NCBI GenBank assembly: GCA_030641505.1
Contig: DAOWHI010000181.1
Coordinates: 1-13,011 of the forward strand
Source of the DNA: Gemmatimonadota bacterium
Lineage (GTDB): Bacteria > Gemmatimonadota > Gemmatimonadetes > JACCXV01 > JAHWKZ01
DNA length: 13,011 nt
Direction of reading: 5' to 3'
Part shown: piece by piece, positions 6,588-13,011 of the stretch
Position numbering within the stretch: the first letter of the stretch is position 1
Layout of the letters: each line of letters opens with the position of its first letter
The notes under the pieces: model-generated
What the model was told of the DNA's origin: nothing
Seen by the model: only the letters and a program-made list of their open reading frames with translations
Databases searched by the model: none
Position numbers and translations under genes: made by a program

Positions 6588-7211
6588 CCTGGCTTTGTCC
6601 AGTTGACCATCGATGCGAATCCCCGTGCATAGATCGACCGCGTAGGGTCGGACGGCGGCAATCGCCTCGCCGACGTTTTCGGCGTTTAATCCACCAGCCA
6701 AAAACACCGGCACCGGTGCCGCATCGCGGATCGCTCGACTGACCGTCCAATCGTGAACCCGGCCGGTCCCACCCAGCTCCTTAACCGGCGCGTCGGGGCG
6801 ACCCGAATCGAGCAACAGCGCGTCCACCTCGGGCGCTACGGATCGCGCCTCGTCGATCGACTCCTGACCGGTCACGTGAATTACCTGCACCAACCGAATG
6901 CCGGGCATCGCCCGACGGAGCTCGCGGTGGGCACCCGACTCGAGCCGATCACAGAGCTGGATCCCGCTGACCCCGCACCGCCGTTGTTGGTCGATGATCG
7001 CGTCCGGATCGGTGCGCGAGGTCAGCAACAGGGTCGTCACGCCGGGGGGCACACGAGGTGCGATCGCGGCGATGTCAGCTTCGTCGATCGGCCCGGGACC
7101 GCTGGGCATCGCGGATACGAGTCCGAGCGCGGCAGCGCCTTCCTGGACGGCGAGTTGGGCTTCGGCCACGCTGGCGATGCAGCACACCTTGACCCGCGTT
7201 ATCGAGCTCAA
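6546..7211 (-). CDS. Phosphoribosylanthranilate isomerase-like protein (divergent TrpF homologue)
   Basis: A 221-residue TIM-barrel protein of the TrpF family. Authentic TrpF performs the Amadori rearrangement of N-(5-phosphoribosyl)anthranilate. Conserved here are the general-base-type Cys10 in VKVCC, the general-acid-type Asp135 in LLLDS, GGTG at 147-150, and the phosphate loops AGGLNAENV (172-180) and DLCTGIR (193-199). Not conserved are the KxCGIT motif (CCIAS instead), the SPR segment whose arginine contacts the anthranilate carboxylate (MPSGPGPI instead), and VQLHG (IQLCD instead). The chemistry is probably kept but the substrate may differ. The start is TTG at 7211, overlapping the psuG stop (TTGA). 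There are no other trp genes nearby, which argues against a tryptophan role. It is the last gene of the six-gene operon, and its end overlaps the convergent S4 gene by 42 bp. A true TrpF remains possible. Confidence 0.82.
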   Translation of the reverse strand: MSSITRVKVCCIASVAEAQLAVQEGAAALGLVSAMPSGPGPIDEADIAAIAPRVPPGVTTLLLTSRTDPDAIIDQQRRCGVSGIQLCDRLESGAHRELRRAMPGIRLVQVIHVTGQESIDEARSVAPEVDALLLDSGRPDAPVKELGGTGRVHDWTVSRAIRDAAPVPVFLAGGLNAENVGEAIAAVRPYAVDLCTGIRIDGQLDKARLVAFMLAVRRASA

Positions 7212-8068
7212 TCCTCGATCGCTCGCGCGATTGACGCCGCAACGCGGGCATTGTTGACGAGCAGCGCTCGATTAGCGGCCAGCGATCGGCCGTCGGTGTG
7301 AGCCACGATCCGGTCCAGCAGAAAAGGCGTCAAGCTCGGACCCTCCACGCCTTCGGTCTGTGCATCGGCGAGCGCTCGCTCGACAGCGCCCGCTGACTCG
7401 CCTTCGGTCAGCGCTTGGGCGGGCGGCGGCGGGACGCAGACCAACAGCGCACCCGGCAGCGCCAAACGACGCGACTCCCGCCAGACGGCCGCCACCTGGT
7501 CGGCGTTATCGACCGATTGCCGCAGCCCTAGACCACTGGACACCGTCCAGAATCCCGGCCACTCTTCGGTTCCAAAACCGATACACGTGACGCCCAAGGT
7601 CTCGAGCTTCTCGACGGTCGCCGGGAGGTCGAGAATCGCCTTGGCACCGGAACAGACCAACACCGCAGGCGTTCGCGATAGCTCGAGTAGATCGGACGAA
7701 ACGTCAGGCGATCCCGTGCCCCGGTGGACCCCACCGATTCCCCCTGTCGCCATGACAGTGATCCCGGCCCGGTGTGCGAGGAACAGCGTCGCCGCCACGG
7801 TCGTGCCACCGCTGCCACCGGCGGCAATCGCAATCGAGAGGTCCCTGGTGCTGAGCTTTGTGCCCGAACCAGCGAGCCGTACGAGATCCTCGGACTCGAG
7901 CCCCACGATCGCCTCGCCCTCGAGAACTCCAATAAACGCCGGTGTGGCGCCTCCCTCTCGAACCGCGTTCTCCATATCCCAGGCGACGTCGAGCCGAACG
8001 TCGGCCGGCAAACCACTTGTCAGGAACGCCGTCTCCAGCGCCACGCGAGAACGCTCGCTCGATGTCAA
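7208..8068 (-). CDS. psuG: Pseudouridine-5'-phosphate glycosidase (PsuG) family protein
   Basis: PsuG cleaves the C-C glycosidic bond of pseudouridine 5'-phosphate to uracil and ribose 5-phosphate, reversibly; homologues such as AlnA and IndA run in the C-glycoside-forming direction. The 286-residue protein retains what I take to be the catalytic set: Glu12 (VALET), Lys71 (GTKLS), Asp126 (VSSDLLEL), Lys143 (CSGAKAILDLPATVEKLE) and Asn266 (SLAAN). Spacings agree closely with E. coli PsuG (Glu31, Lys93, Asp149, Lys166, Asn289). MATGGIGGVHRG and TPFLLDRI are further family marks. The N-terminus is about 20 residues shorter than in E. coli. The start is TTG at 8068, overlapping the oxidoreductase stop (TTGA); GTG at 8044 seems too internal. 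No pseudouridine kinase (psuK) or transporter is adjacent. The partners are a TrpF-like protein, a sugar-type oxidoreductase and glycosyltransferases, so biosynthetic use is possible. Confidence 0.93.
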   Translation of the reverse strand: MTSSERSRVALETAFLTSGLPADVRLDVAWDMENAVREGGATPAFIGVLEGEAIVGLESEDLVRLAGSGTKLSTRDLSIAIAAGGSGGTTVAATLFLAHRAGITVMATGGIGGVHRGTGSPDVSSDLLELSRTPAVLVCSGAKAILDLPATVEKLETLGVTCIGFGTEEWPGFWTVSSGLGLRQSVDNADQVAAVWRESRRLALPGALLVCVPPPPAQALTEGESAGAVERALADAQTEGVEGPSLTPFLLDRIVAHTDGRSLAANRALLVNNARVAASIARAIED

Positions 8069-9153
8069 ACGACCGCCGAGCTGGACGGCGCGTCGACCAC
8101 CCGAACAAATCGACCGGCTTCCACCGACGCGATGCAGGCCAGTCCCGCCTGCACCGCACGCATGCCGTCGTCAAGTGAGCACGCCACGGGCTCACCGCTT
8201 CGCACACAATCGGCAAAGTGACGCCATTGATTGCGATACGAATCAGCGAATCCACCGCCCCGGGCAGCGCTGGCGACTCCGCGCGGCAACTCCCTGATCG
8301 TGTGCACCAAGCTCTGTACCCGGTCACCCGGCGATCCCGGGAATTGGGTGCTCGGTGCGAACTCCAATCCGTCAAACCGACAGAGCGAAAGCCGAAGCCG
8401 TCCGTCCTGACCAAACAGCTCGATGTCATGACCCGTGGCGGCATACTGTGAAAAAGCGGACGAAGCGAGCGCCCCATTGGCCATGCGCGCGATCACTGTC
8501 GCGGTCAAATCGTCCGCTTCGGCCGATCGGCTCGAAGCAACGACCGATTCGATCTCGCTGTCGATCAGGTAGCGCCACAGGTCCAGGTAGTGAACCGCCA
8601 ACTCGAGCAACGCGCTGCCCCCCGTCGCGCGACGACGACGCCAATCGGGAAAGCCCCGATCGATCCGGTAACGGCTACTCCACACAGCGTGCACAAACTC
8701 GATAGATCCGAGAACACCCCGTCGGATCATCTTCCGCGCCTCTACTGCCTGATAGTGATGGCGCAGGTTGTGTCCGACCAGCACCGTGCGATCGGATCGA
8801 TCCGCGTGAGCGATCAAGCGGTGGGCGTCGCTGAGATCGAGGGTCAATGGCTTCTCGACGAACAAATGCTTGTTGGCATCCAGGGCCATCATCGCCAATT
8901 CCACGTGATGTTCCGGGGGAACGCAAATCGCCACCGCATCGACATTCGGATCCGCGATCAACGCCTCGGGCTCTGTATACCGTCCGGGAACCGAGAACTC
9001 TTCCGCCGCGTGCTCCAGCCGCGGGACATCGATGTCCGCCAGTGCGACGACGTCGATATCGGCGTGTGCTTTGATGGCTCGAAGGTGCAGTCCGGTGGTG
9101 GCCTCTCCGCAGCCGACGATCCCAAGGCGGATCGGCGCGACTATGCTAGCCAT
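8065..9153 (-). CDS. Gfo/Idh/MocA family NAD(P)-dependent oxidoreductase
   Basis: A 362-residue dehydrogenase of the glucose-fructose oxidoreductase/inositol dehydrogenase family, which oxidises or reduces sugars, inositols and nucleotide-sugar derivatives. The N-terminal Rossmann fold has RLGIVGCGEAT (9-19) and VALADID. VEKPLTLDLSDA (99-110) carries the Glu-Lys-Pro signature, with the lysine usually catalytic. GGSALLELAVHYLDL (178-192) is the version here of the GGxLxDxGxHxxD motif, keeping His188 but replacing the usual Asp with Glu184. The frame is open to an ATG at 9276, but the ATG at 9153 is preferred: the Rossmann motif starts nine residues later and the overlap with the preceding glycosyltransferase shrinks to 8 bp. 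The 3' end overlaps psuG by 4 bp. The substrate cannot be read from sequence; a sugar or sugar phosphate fits the operon. Confidence 0.9.
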   Translation of the reverse strand: MASIVAPIRLGIVGCGEATTGLHLRAIKAHADIDVVALADIDVPRLEHAAEEFSVPGRYTEPEALIADPNVDAVAICVPPEHHVELAMMALDANKHLFVEKPLTLDLSDAHRLIAHADRSDRTVLVGHNLRHHYQAVEARKMIRRGVLGSIEFVHAVWSSRYRIDRGFPDWRRRRATGGSALLELAVHYLDLWRYLIDSEIESVVASSRSAEADDLTATVIARMANGALASSAFSQYAATGHDIELFGQDGRLRLSLCRFDGLEFAPSTQFPGSPGDRVQSLVHTIRELPRGVASAARGGGFADSYRNQWRHFADCVRSGEPVACSLDDGMRAVQAGLACIASVEAGRFVRVVDAPSSSAVV

Positions 9154-10138
9154 CGGGGCCCGCCGAGCTGGCCGTCGGTCGATCCCCCTCGGCGAGGTGC
9201 TGGAACCGATCCAGCTCGATGCTGCGCCGACCCTCGGCGGCTCGTCCCTCACCAAACAGGTAGCCAGCCATTTCACCGACGGTATGCGAAGCCAGGCCGA
9301 GCATCAACGGGGGCAGAACCTTGGGTATGAGCTCGCGCACCCGTCCGCAGCGCCGAATCTGGGCCATCACGCGCTGCAATCGGACCAACAGAATCGCTGG
9401 CGCTGCGACGGCGTAAGCCACCCGACGCACAGCCCAACCATGCGAGCGCGCTCGCGCCGCGCCAAACAAACGACCGCCCAGAAACTCTGCCTGCATGTAC
9501 GACCTGGTCGTGGAAACGTTGACGTGCCGCGACGCGGCCTGCGGCTCGAAATAAAGCGGGCTGCCCTCCTTCTTCAAGTTGGCGATCAACACAGTCTCCG
9601 TCTCAAGCAACGGAGCCAGGCGTGATCCGTACTCCTCCAGGACCGCCTTCTTGTACGATGTGTGATGCGGCGGCAAACGATCGACTTCCCCGCCCTGAGC
9701 TGGCGCCAGCCACGGCCCGAAATCGGTCAGCATGCTAGCCCAGCTCACCATGCTGCCCGGATTGGCGTTGAGCATGGCACCACCGACGGCACCCCACGGC
9801 CCGTCATGCGCCTCGATCAACGCCGTCGCCCAGCCGGGCTCGGGATAGGAATGCTCCTCGACGTAGATCACCACCGGCGCCCGTGCCTCGCGAACTCCCG
9901 CGGCGTGCGCCTCCCCGGTGTAGTTGATCGATCCCGTCTCGATAACGCGTACGCTGTGAAAGCCGCCTACTTGCTGCGGATCGTACTCTAAGCCATCCGT
10001 TGACGGTGTCACGATGAGCAGCTCGATCTGATCACGCGCGCTTTGATCGCGCAGGTGTTGGACCGTGCGACGGATCACGTCGAACCCGCCCAGCGTGATC
10101 ACGATGGCGGAGAGCGCTGGCGTACCCGACTGAGTCAT
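9146..10138 (-). CDS. GT2-like glycosyltransferase, paralogue B
   Basis: A 330-residue GT-A-fold glycosyltransferase that aligns along most of its length with the gene before it. Shared blocks are PALSxxx...IRRT near residues 7-25, ELLIVTPS at 39-46, AAGVREARAPVV at 79-90, VEEHSYPEPGW at 93-103 (position of the metal-binding DxD), NANP, GPWLxPxxGGEVD, the HHTSYK acceptor-loop-like block at 158-163 and LLETETVL. The canonical VVDDGS nucleotide strand is replaced by VTPSTDG and DxD by EEH, so sugar donor and metal use may be unusual. Hydrophobic C-terminal segments (around AVAAPAILLV and LPPLMLGLAS) suggest membrane association. ATG 10138 is chosen over 10192 because it gives an ATGA overlap with the upstream stop and aligns the N-termini of the paralogues. 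It overlaps the oxidoreductase start by 8 bp. Donor and acceptor are unknown. Confidence 0.82.
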   Translation of the reverse strand: MTQSGTPALSAIVITLGGFDVIRRTVQHLRDQSARDQIELLIVTPSTDGLEYDPQQVGGFHSVRVIETGSINYTGEAHAAGVREARAPVVIYVEEHSYPEPGWATALIEAHDGPWGAVGGAMLNANPGSMVSWASMLTDFGPWLAPAQGGEVDRLPPHHTSYKKAVLEEYGSRLAPLLETETVLIANLKKEGSPLYFEPQAASRHVNVSTTRSYMQAEFLGGRLFGAARARSHGWAVRRVAYAVAAPAILLVRLQRVMAQIRRCGRVRELIPKVLPPLMLGLASHTVGEMAGYLFGEGRAAEGRRSIELDRFQHLAEGDRPTASSAGPDG

Positions 10139-11124
10139 CGGGTCTCCGTTGGAACTCGGGTGTCGCTCGAGAACACACCCGCAGCATCCCAATCCGACTC
10201 GATGTAGCGCACGCGATCGAACTCATACCGGACGAGCTTAGCGCGCGCATCGCCCGCGGCAAGCAGACATCCGCAGAGCTGTCCGAGCCCATCCACCGTG
10301 AGCCCATAAGCGAGGATCGGCAACACCGAAAACGACGCTCGTGGATGGCTTCGCACGATTCGCCACAGCCGGATCAGTGGAACCAGCGGCGTCCCGGCCG
10401 CGAAACACCACCGGTTGAGCACAGACCAATCCCGGTGACGGGCGCGCGTGGTAGCGAAGATTCTGCCACCATTGAAGTGGACGTGCGTGAAAGCTCCCAG
10501 TTGCGCGAAGTTGAGATGCGCGATCCTCGCCCTCGGTTCCAGATGGAGCCGATGTCCTGCGGCACGCAGGTTCCAGTGCAGAATCGTTTCTGCCTCCATT
10601 ACGGTGTCTAGATCTGTACCGTAATCGAGCAACAGTGATCGCTTGTAGCTGGTGTTGTGACCTGGTAGAAAGTCGACCTCTCCCCCTGCCACCGGTTCCA
10701 GCCACGGCCCGTAGCCGATGAGTATGTCTGCTCGACTGATGCGCGTGCGCGGGTTGGCATTTCGTACCGCAGGTCCAACGGCGGCCCAATCCAGCCCGTG
10801 CGCCTCAATCAGAACCTCCGCCCAGTGGGGGTCCGGAAATGCGTGATCTTCGGCCAGCACGACGACCGGCGCCCGCGCCGCCCGGACGCCGGCAGCGTTG
10901 GCCTTGCCGCACGATTCAAACGGGCCGACGGAGACCATTTCAACGTTGAAGAACCCTTCCAGCTCGTCCCGTTGGAGGCTGATCTCCGACGGGGCCACGA
11001 TCACGAGCTCCACCGCGTTGACGACGGTCTGCACGCGCAGAAAGCCGATCGTACGGCGAATCATCGCATAATCGCCGGGGGTGGCCAGCACAACCGACAG
11101 CGCGGGGATCGAAGCCTTCGTCAT
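10135..11124 (-). CDS. GT2-like glycosyltransferase, paralogue A
   Basis: A 329-residue glycosyltransferase homologous to its downstream neighbour, so a tandem duplication is likely. Key blocks are PALSVVLATPGDYAMIRRT near the N-terminus, ELVIVAPSE at 39-47 in place of VVDDGS, AAGVRAARAPVVVLAEDHAFPDPHW with AEDH at 91-94 at the DxD position, NANPRTRISRADI, GPWLEPVAGGEVD, HNTSYK at 156-161, MEAET at 176-180 (compare the ED/ET acid of GT2 enzymes) and FNGGRIFATTRAR at 217-229. Hydrophobic stretches near 240-255 and 265-290 suggest attachment to the inner face of the membrane. It begins with ATG at 11124 in an ATGA overlap with the first glycosyltransferase and ends in an ATGA overlap with the third. 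It is likely to act on the same glycan or glycoside as its neighbours; the sugars are unknown. Confidence 0.82.
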   Translation of the reverse strand: MTKASIPALSVVLATPGDYAMIRRTIGFLRVQTVVNAVELVIVAPSEISLQRDELEGFFNVEMVSVGPFESCGKANAAGVRAARAPVVVLAEDHAFPDPHWAEVLIEAHGLDWAAVGPAVRNANPRTRISRADILIGYGPWLEPVAGGEVDFLPGHNTSYKRSLLLDYGTDLDTVMEAETILHWNLRAAGHRLHLEPRARIAHLNFAQLGAFTHVHFNGGRIFATTRARHRDWSVLNRWCFAAGTPLVPLIRLWRIVRSHPRASFSVLPILAYGLTVDGLGQLCGCLLAAGDARAKLVRYEFDRVRYIESDWDAAGVFSSDTRVPTETR

Positions 11125-12035
11125 GACGAACGCCGTGCCGCGGAGGTCTTGCGACGGGACCTACGCTCCCAAAAAAATCCGGCCGCATTCGCCAGCTGAG
11201 CGATCCCCAACAGCGGCGCCACTTTGAGTGCCTTCCGAACGGGCAACTGCGCGAACGGATACCGAAACAGATTCACGTAGAACGCCGGCGGCTCGATCTC
11301 CAAGGAGGTCTCACCTCGCATCGCACGGGTTTCGTGAAAATAGTACGCGCCGCGTCCGTAGCCGAACTGCTGGCGCCAGAATCTCCGGGGCGTCAAGTCA
11401 TGATGGTGATAGACGACCGCCTCGGGCGCATAGAGCATCGGAAACCCATGATGCAACCACCGATCGCACAGCTCCCGATCCTCGGCCGCTGGGCGAGGAA
11501 TACTGGTATCAAAACCGCCGACGTCATCGAACCGTTGGCGGAAAAACGCCATGTTGTTCGAAGTGATAACGCTCGCTTGATCGGGTGGCGTCTTGTAGTA
11601 GGAGTAGAGATACCCGATTAACGGCTGGCTCGCCGTCGCATACGGATTCTGCGTCAGGGAGTTTATCGTCAACCCGCCGACGAGAAGATCCGGCGCGTTA
11701 GCGAGACGCGCCGACAGTTTGGTTAGCCAGTCCGGGGCGGGAGTACAATCATCGTCGGTAAAGGCGACGTAGGTTCCTCGTGAATGGGCAACGCCCGTAT
11801 TGCGAGCCGTCGCCGGTCCCGATGGAGATTGCGTGACGAGCTCGACGTCCATCGAGTCCGCTACGCCCTCGACAATCGAATCGAGCGGCGCGTCGCTCCC
11901 GTCATCGACGACGATCACCTCCAGCGCCTCGCGCGGATAGTCGAGTTGCGCCAGCGCGCGCAAGCACTGCTCCAGCGAGGCTGGCCGGTTGCGTGTCGCA
12001 ACGACCACCGAGAATGAAACCGTAGCGTCCGTCAA
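11121..12035 (-). CDS. Family 2 glycosyltransferase
   Basis: A 304-residue classical inverting GT2 enzyme transferring a sugar from a nucleotide donor. It shows SVVVATRNRPASLEQCL at the N-terminus, VVDDGS (42-47) for nucleotide binding, ATARNTG (75-81), TDDDC (93-97) as the DxD metal site, SNNMAFFR with GGFD (173-176), and AEDRELCDRW with the probable catalytic Asp186 in the ED motif. A C-terminal region with aromatic and basic residues (YGRGAYYFHETRAMRG) resembles GT2 enzymes of surface-polysaccharide clusters. No clear transmembrane helix pair is seen. The start is TTG at 12035, with GAGG at 12046-12049 ten bases before it, and it is the first gene of the six-gene operon. The 3' end overlaps the next glycosyltransferase by 4 bp. 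A T7 run on the coding strand (11171-11177) lies near the C-terminus. Confidence 0.93.
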   Translation of the reverse strand: MTDATVSFSVVVATRNRPASLEQCLRALAQLDYPREALEVIVVDDGSDAPLDSIVEGVADSMDVELVTQSPSGPATARNTGVAHSRGTYVAFTDDDCTPAPDWLTKLSARLANAPDLLVGGLTINSLTQNPYATASQPLIGYLYSYYKTPPDQASVITSNNMAFFRQRFDDVGGFDTSIPRPAAEDRELCDRWLHHGFPMLYAPEAVVYHHHDLTPRRFWRQQFGYGRGAYYFHETRAMRGETSLEIEPPAFYVNLFRYPFAQLPVRKALKVAPLLGIAQLANAAGFFWERRSRRKTSAARRSS

Positions 12036-12049
12036 TCGATTTGATCCTC

Positions 12050-12090
12050 AACAAGAAAGCGCGCCCCGTAGCCGAATGGCCCGGGGCGCG
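12050..12090 (-). terminator. Intrinsic terminator-like hairpin after the M24 peptidase gene
   Basis: A 9-bp GC-rich stem pairs 12060-12068 with 12082-12090. Inside it a further 3-bp stem (71-73 with 78-80 of the same block) closes a GAAT/ATTC tetraloop. On the minus strand the stem is followed by TTTCTTGTTG, a U-rich tract in RNA. It lies about 75 bases beyond the M24 stop codon and ends only about 15 bases before the TTG start of the glycosyltransferase operon, so it could also act as a 5'-leader attenuator. Confidence 0.65.
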
Positions 12091-12164
12091 TCAAACTCAC
12101 CGTCGGTACCCGCTTAGAATCTTACTCTCTGATCACCTCGCTTCAAGCCGTCGTGACGGTCCGC

Positions 12165-13011
12165 CTAGTGACTGCCTCCGCCGGCTGCCTCCGGTACCAC
12201 GCTCGGAATCCCACGACCGGTCATGAGCGCCTCGATGTCTGCGATCTCGCGCGGCGCCCCGTCCGAGAGAATCTCGTACCCGTTCTCGGTAACCACGACG
12301 TCGTCCTCGATCCGAACCCCGATGTTCCACCACTTGGGGTCAACCCCCTCGCTTCCCTCGGCGATGTAGACACCCGGCTCGATCGTCAGCACCATGCCCG
12401 GCTCGAACGTCCTCGGCTGTGCCGAATCCGCCTCCGTCGACACGATGTATGCCCCCACGTCGTGGACGTCGAGCCCCAGCCAGTGACCGGGTCCGTGCAT
12501 AAAGAACCGCCGGTAGGCGTGCGACTCGATGTTCTCCTCCACCGTCCCCTCTAACAGTCCCGCATCCACGAGTCCCTCGGTTACCACCTCTACGGCGCGG
12601 CGATTGATCTCGGTGACGCTGGCGCCCGGTTGGATGACTTCCATGGCTGCGTTTTGCGCGTCGAGTACGATCTGGTAGACGGTCGCCTGCTCGACATCGA
12701 AGTGGCCATCCACTGGGACAGTACGCGTGACATCTGCAGTGTAATAGCGCCACTCAGCCCCGATGTCGATCACCATCATGTCATCGGCTTCGAGCTTCCG
12801 ATCACCGCCTTCGTAATGCAGGATCGTCGAATTGGGACCGGCACCTACGATCGATCCAAACCCCAAGCGAGGACTGCCCGAGACCTTGAAGACGTACTCG
12901 ATCAATGCCTTGACCTCGTACTCGTACATCCCCGGCTGGATGGCGGCCATCGCCGCTCGATGCGCATCGGTGGTGATGTTGATCGCGCGCTCCAGTAGCT
13001 CGACTTCGACC
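12165..13011 (-). CDS. pepP: M24 family metallopeptidase, Xaa-Pro aminopeptidase type (N-terminus outside the window)
   Basis: Removes N-terminal residues preceding proline, using two metal ions. The frame stays open to the right edge, where codons before the internal Met at 12950 read ELLERAINITTDAHRAAM. This matches the start of the aminopeptidase-P catalytic domain, so the gene continues beyond 13011 and the Met is not the start. The pita-bread fold ligands are all visible in order: MVIDIG (Asp), YTADVTRT (Asp), HGPGHWLGLDVHD (His), LTIEPGVY (Glu) and NIGVRIEDDV (Glu). GSIVGAGPNSTILHY is also typical of aminopeptidase P. The C-terminus is complete, and ends in a short glycine-rich tail (AAGGGSH). 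It is separated from the glycosyltransferase operon by a hairpin, so it is probably a separate unit. A prolidase (pepQ) is the main alternative name. Confidence 0.93.
   Translation of the reverse strand, partial: VEVELLERAINITTDAHRAAMAAIQPGMYEYEVKALIEYVFKVSGSPRLGFGSIVGAGPNSTILHYEGGDRKLEADDMMVIDIGAEWRYYTADVTRTVPVDGHFDVEQATVYQIVLDAQNAAMEVIQPGASVTEINRRAVEVVTEGLVDAGLLEGTVEENIESHAYRRFFMHGPGHWLGLDVHDVGAYIVSTEADSAQPRTFEPGMVLTIEPGVYIAEGSEGVDPKWWNIGVRIEDDVVVTENGYEILSDGAPREIADIEALMTGRGIPSVVPEAAGGGSH

Noticed and set aside
7587..8297. Plus-strand open frame of 236 codons opposite psuG and the oxidoreductase
   Set aside because: Pro/Ser/Arg-rich translation with no motif, antisense to psuG with its full catalytic set; a shadow frame.
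9154..9276. N-terminal extension of the Gfo/Idh/MocA protein to an ATG at 9276
   Set aside because: The extra 41 residues resemble no family member and lie inside the glycosyltransferase coding region; the Rossmann fold begins properly after the ATG at 9153.
1..13011. CRISPR arrays, tRNA/rRNA genes, insertion sequences, attachment sites, toxin-antitoxin or phage-defence genes
   Set aside because: I looked on both strands and saw no regularly spaced repeats, no tRNA-like folds, no transposase motifs and no defence-type domains. Nearly all bases are in the metabolic genes listed.

Overview
The window is 13 kb of dense, GC-rich bacterial chromosome. Genes abut or overlap by 4 bp almost everywhere, TTG and GTG starts are frequent, and there are no tRNA or rRNA genes, CRISPR arrays or insertion sequences. 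The gene families (a DUF6986 protein, a three-subunit molybdenum hydroxylase, an S4 protein with a GRPTKKERRELERL tail) point most naturally to Actinomycetota or a similar high-GC lineage such as Chloroflexota. This is an inference, and the window has no phylogenetic marker gene that would settle it.

Left region (1-6125): purine/urate catabolism. A plus-strand operon entering from the left edge encodes the end of the molybdopterin subunit, the 2Fe-2S subunit and the FAD subunit of a xanthine-dehydrogenase-type enzyme. A DUF6986 (CitE/HpcH aldolase-like) protein follows, translationally coupled to them. Facing it on the minus strand is allB-alc-uraD-uraH (allantoinase, allantoicase, OHCU decarboxylase, 5-hydroxyisourate hydrolase), again coupled by short overlaps. 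The two operons converge with 4 bp between stop codons. Together they would convert hypoxanthine/xanthine to urate, and 5-hydroxyisourate through S-allantoin and allantoate to ureidoglycolate plus urea. The urate oxidase step and the ureidoglycolate-consuming step are not in the window.

Middle (6126-6587): a short S4-domain (Hsp15-like) RNA-binding protein gene is divergent from allB, with 27 bp between start codons. Its 3' end overlaps the next, convergent gene by 42 bp.

Right region (6546-12035): six minus-strand genes, each overlapping the next by 4-8 bp, form one operon. In order of transcription they are a classical GT2 glycosyltransferase, two tandem paralogous GT2-like glycosyltransferases with atypical motifs, a Gfo/Idh/MocA oxidoreductase, a pseudouridine-5'-phosphate glycosidase (PsuG) homologue, and a divergent phosphoribosylanthranilate-isomerase (TrpF) homologue. 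Sugar transferases and a sugar oxidoreductase joined to two phosphoribosyl-handling enzymes, one of them able to make or break C-glycosidic bonds, is the most unusual content here and may be an uncharacterised glycoside pathway. A hairpin with a T-rich tail separates this operon from an M24 (Xaa-Pro aminopeptidase type) gene that runs off the right edge.
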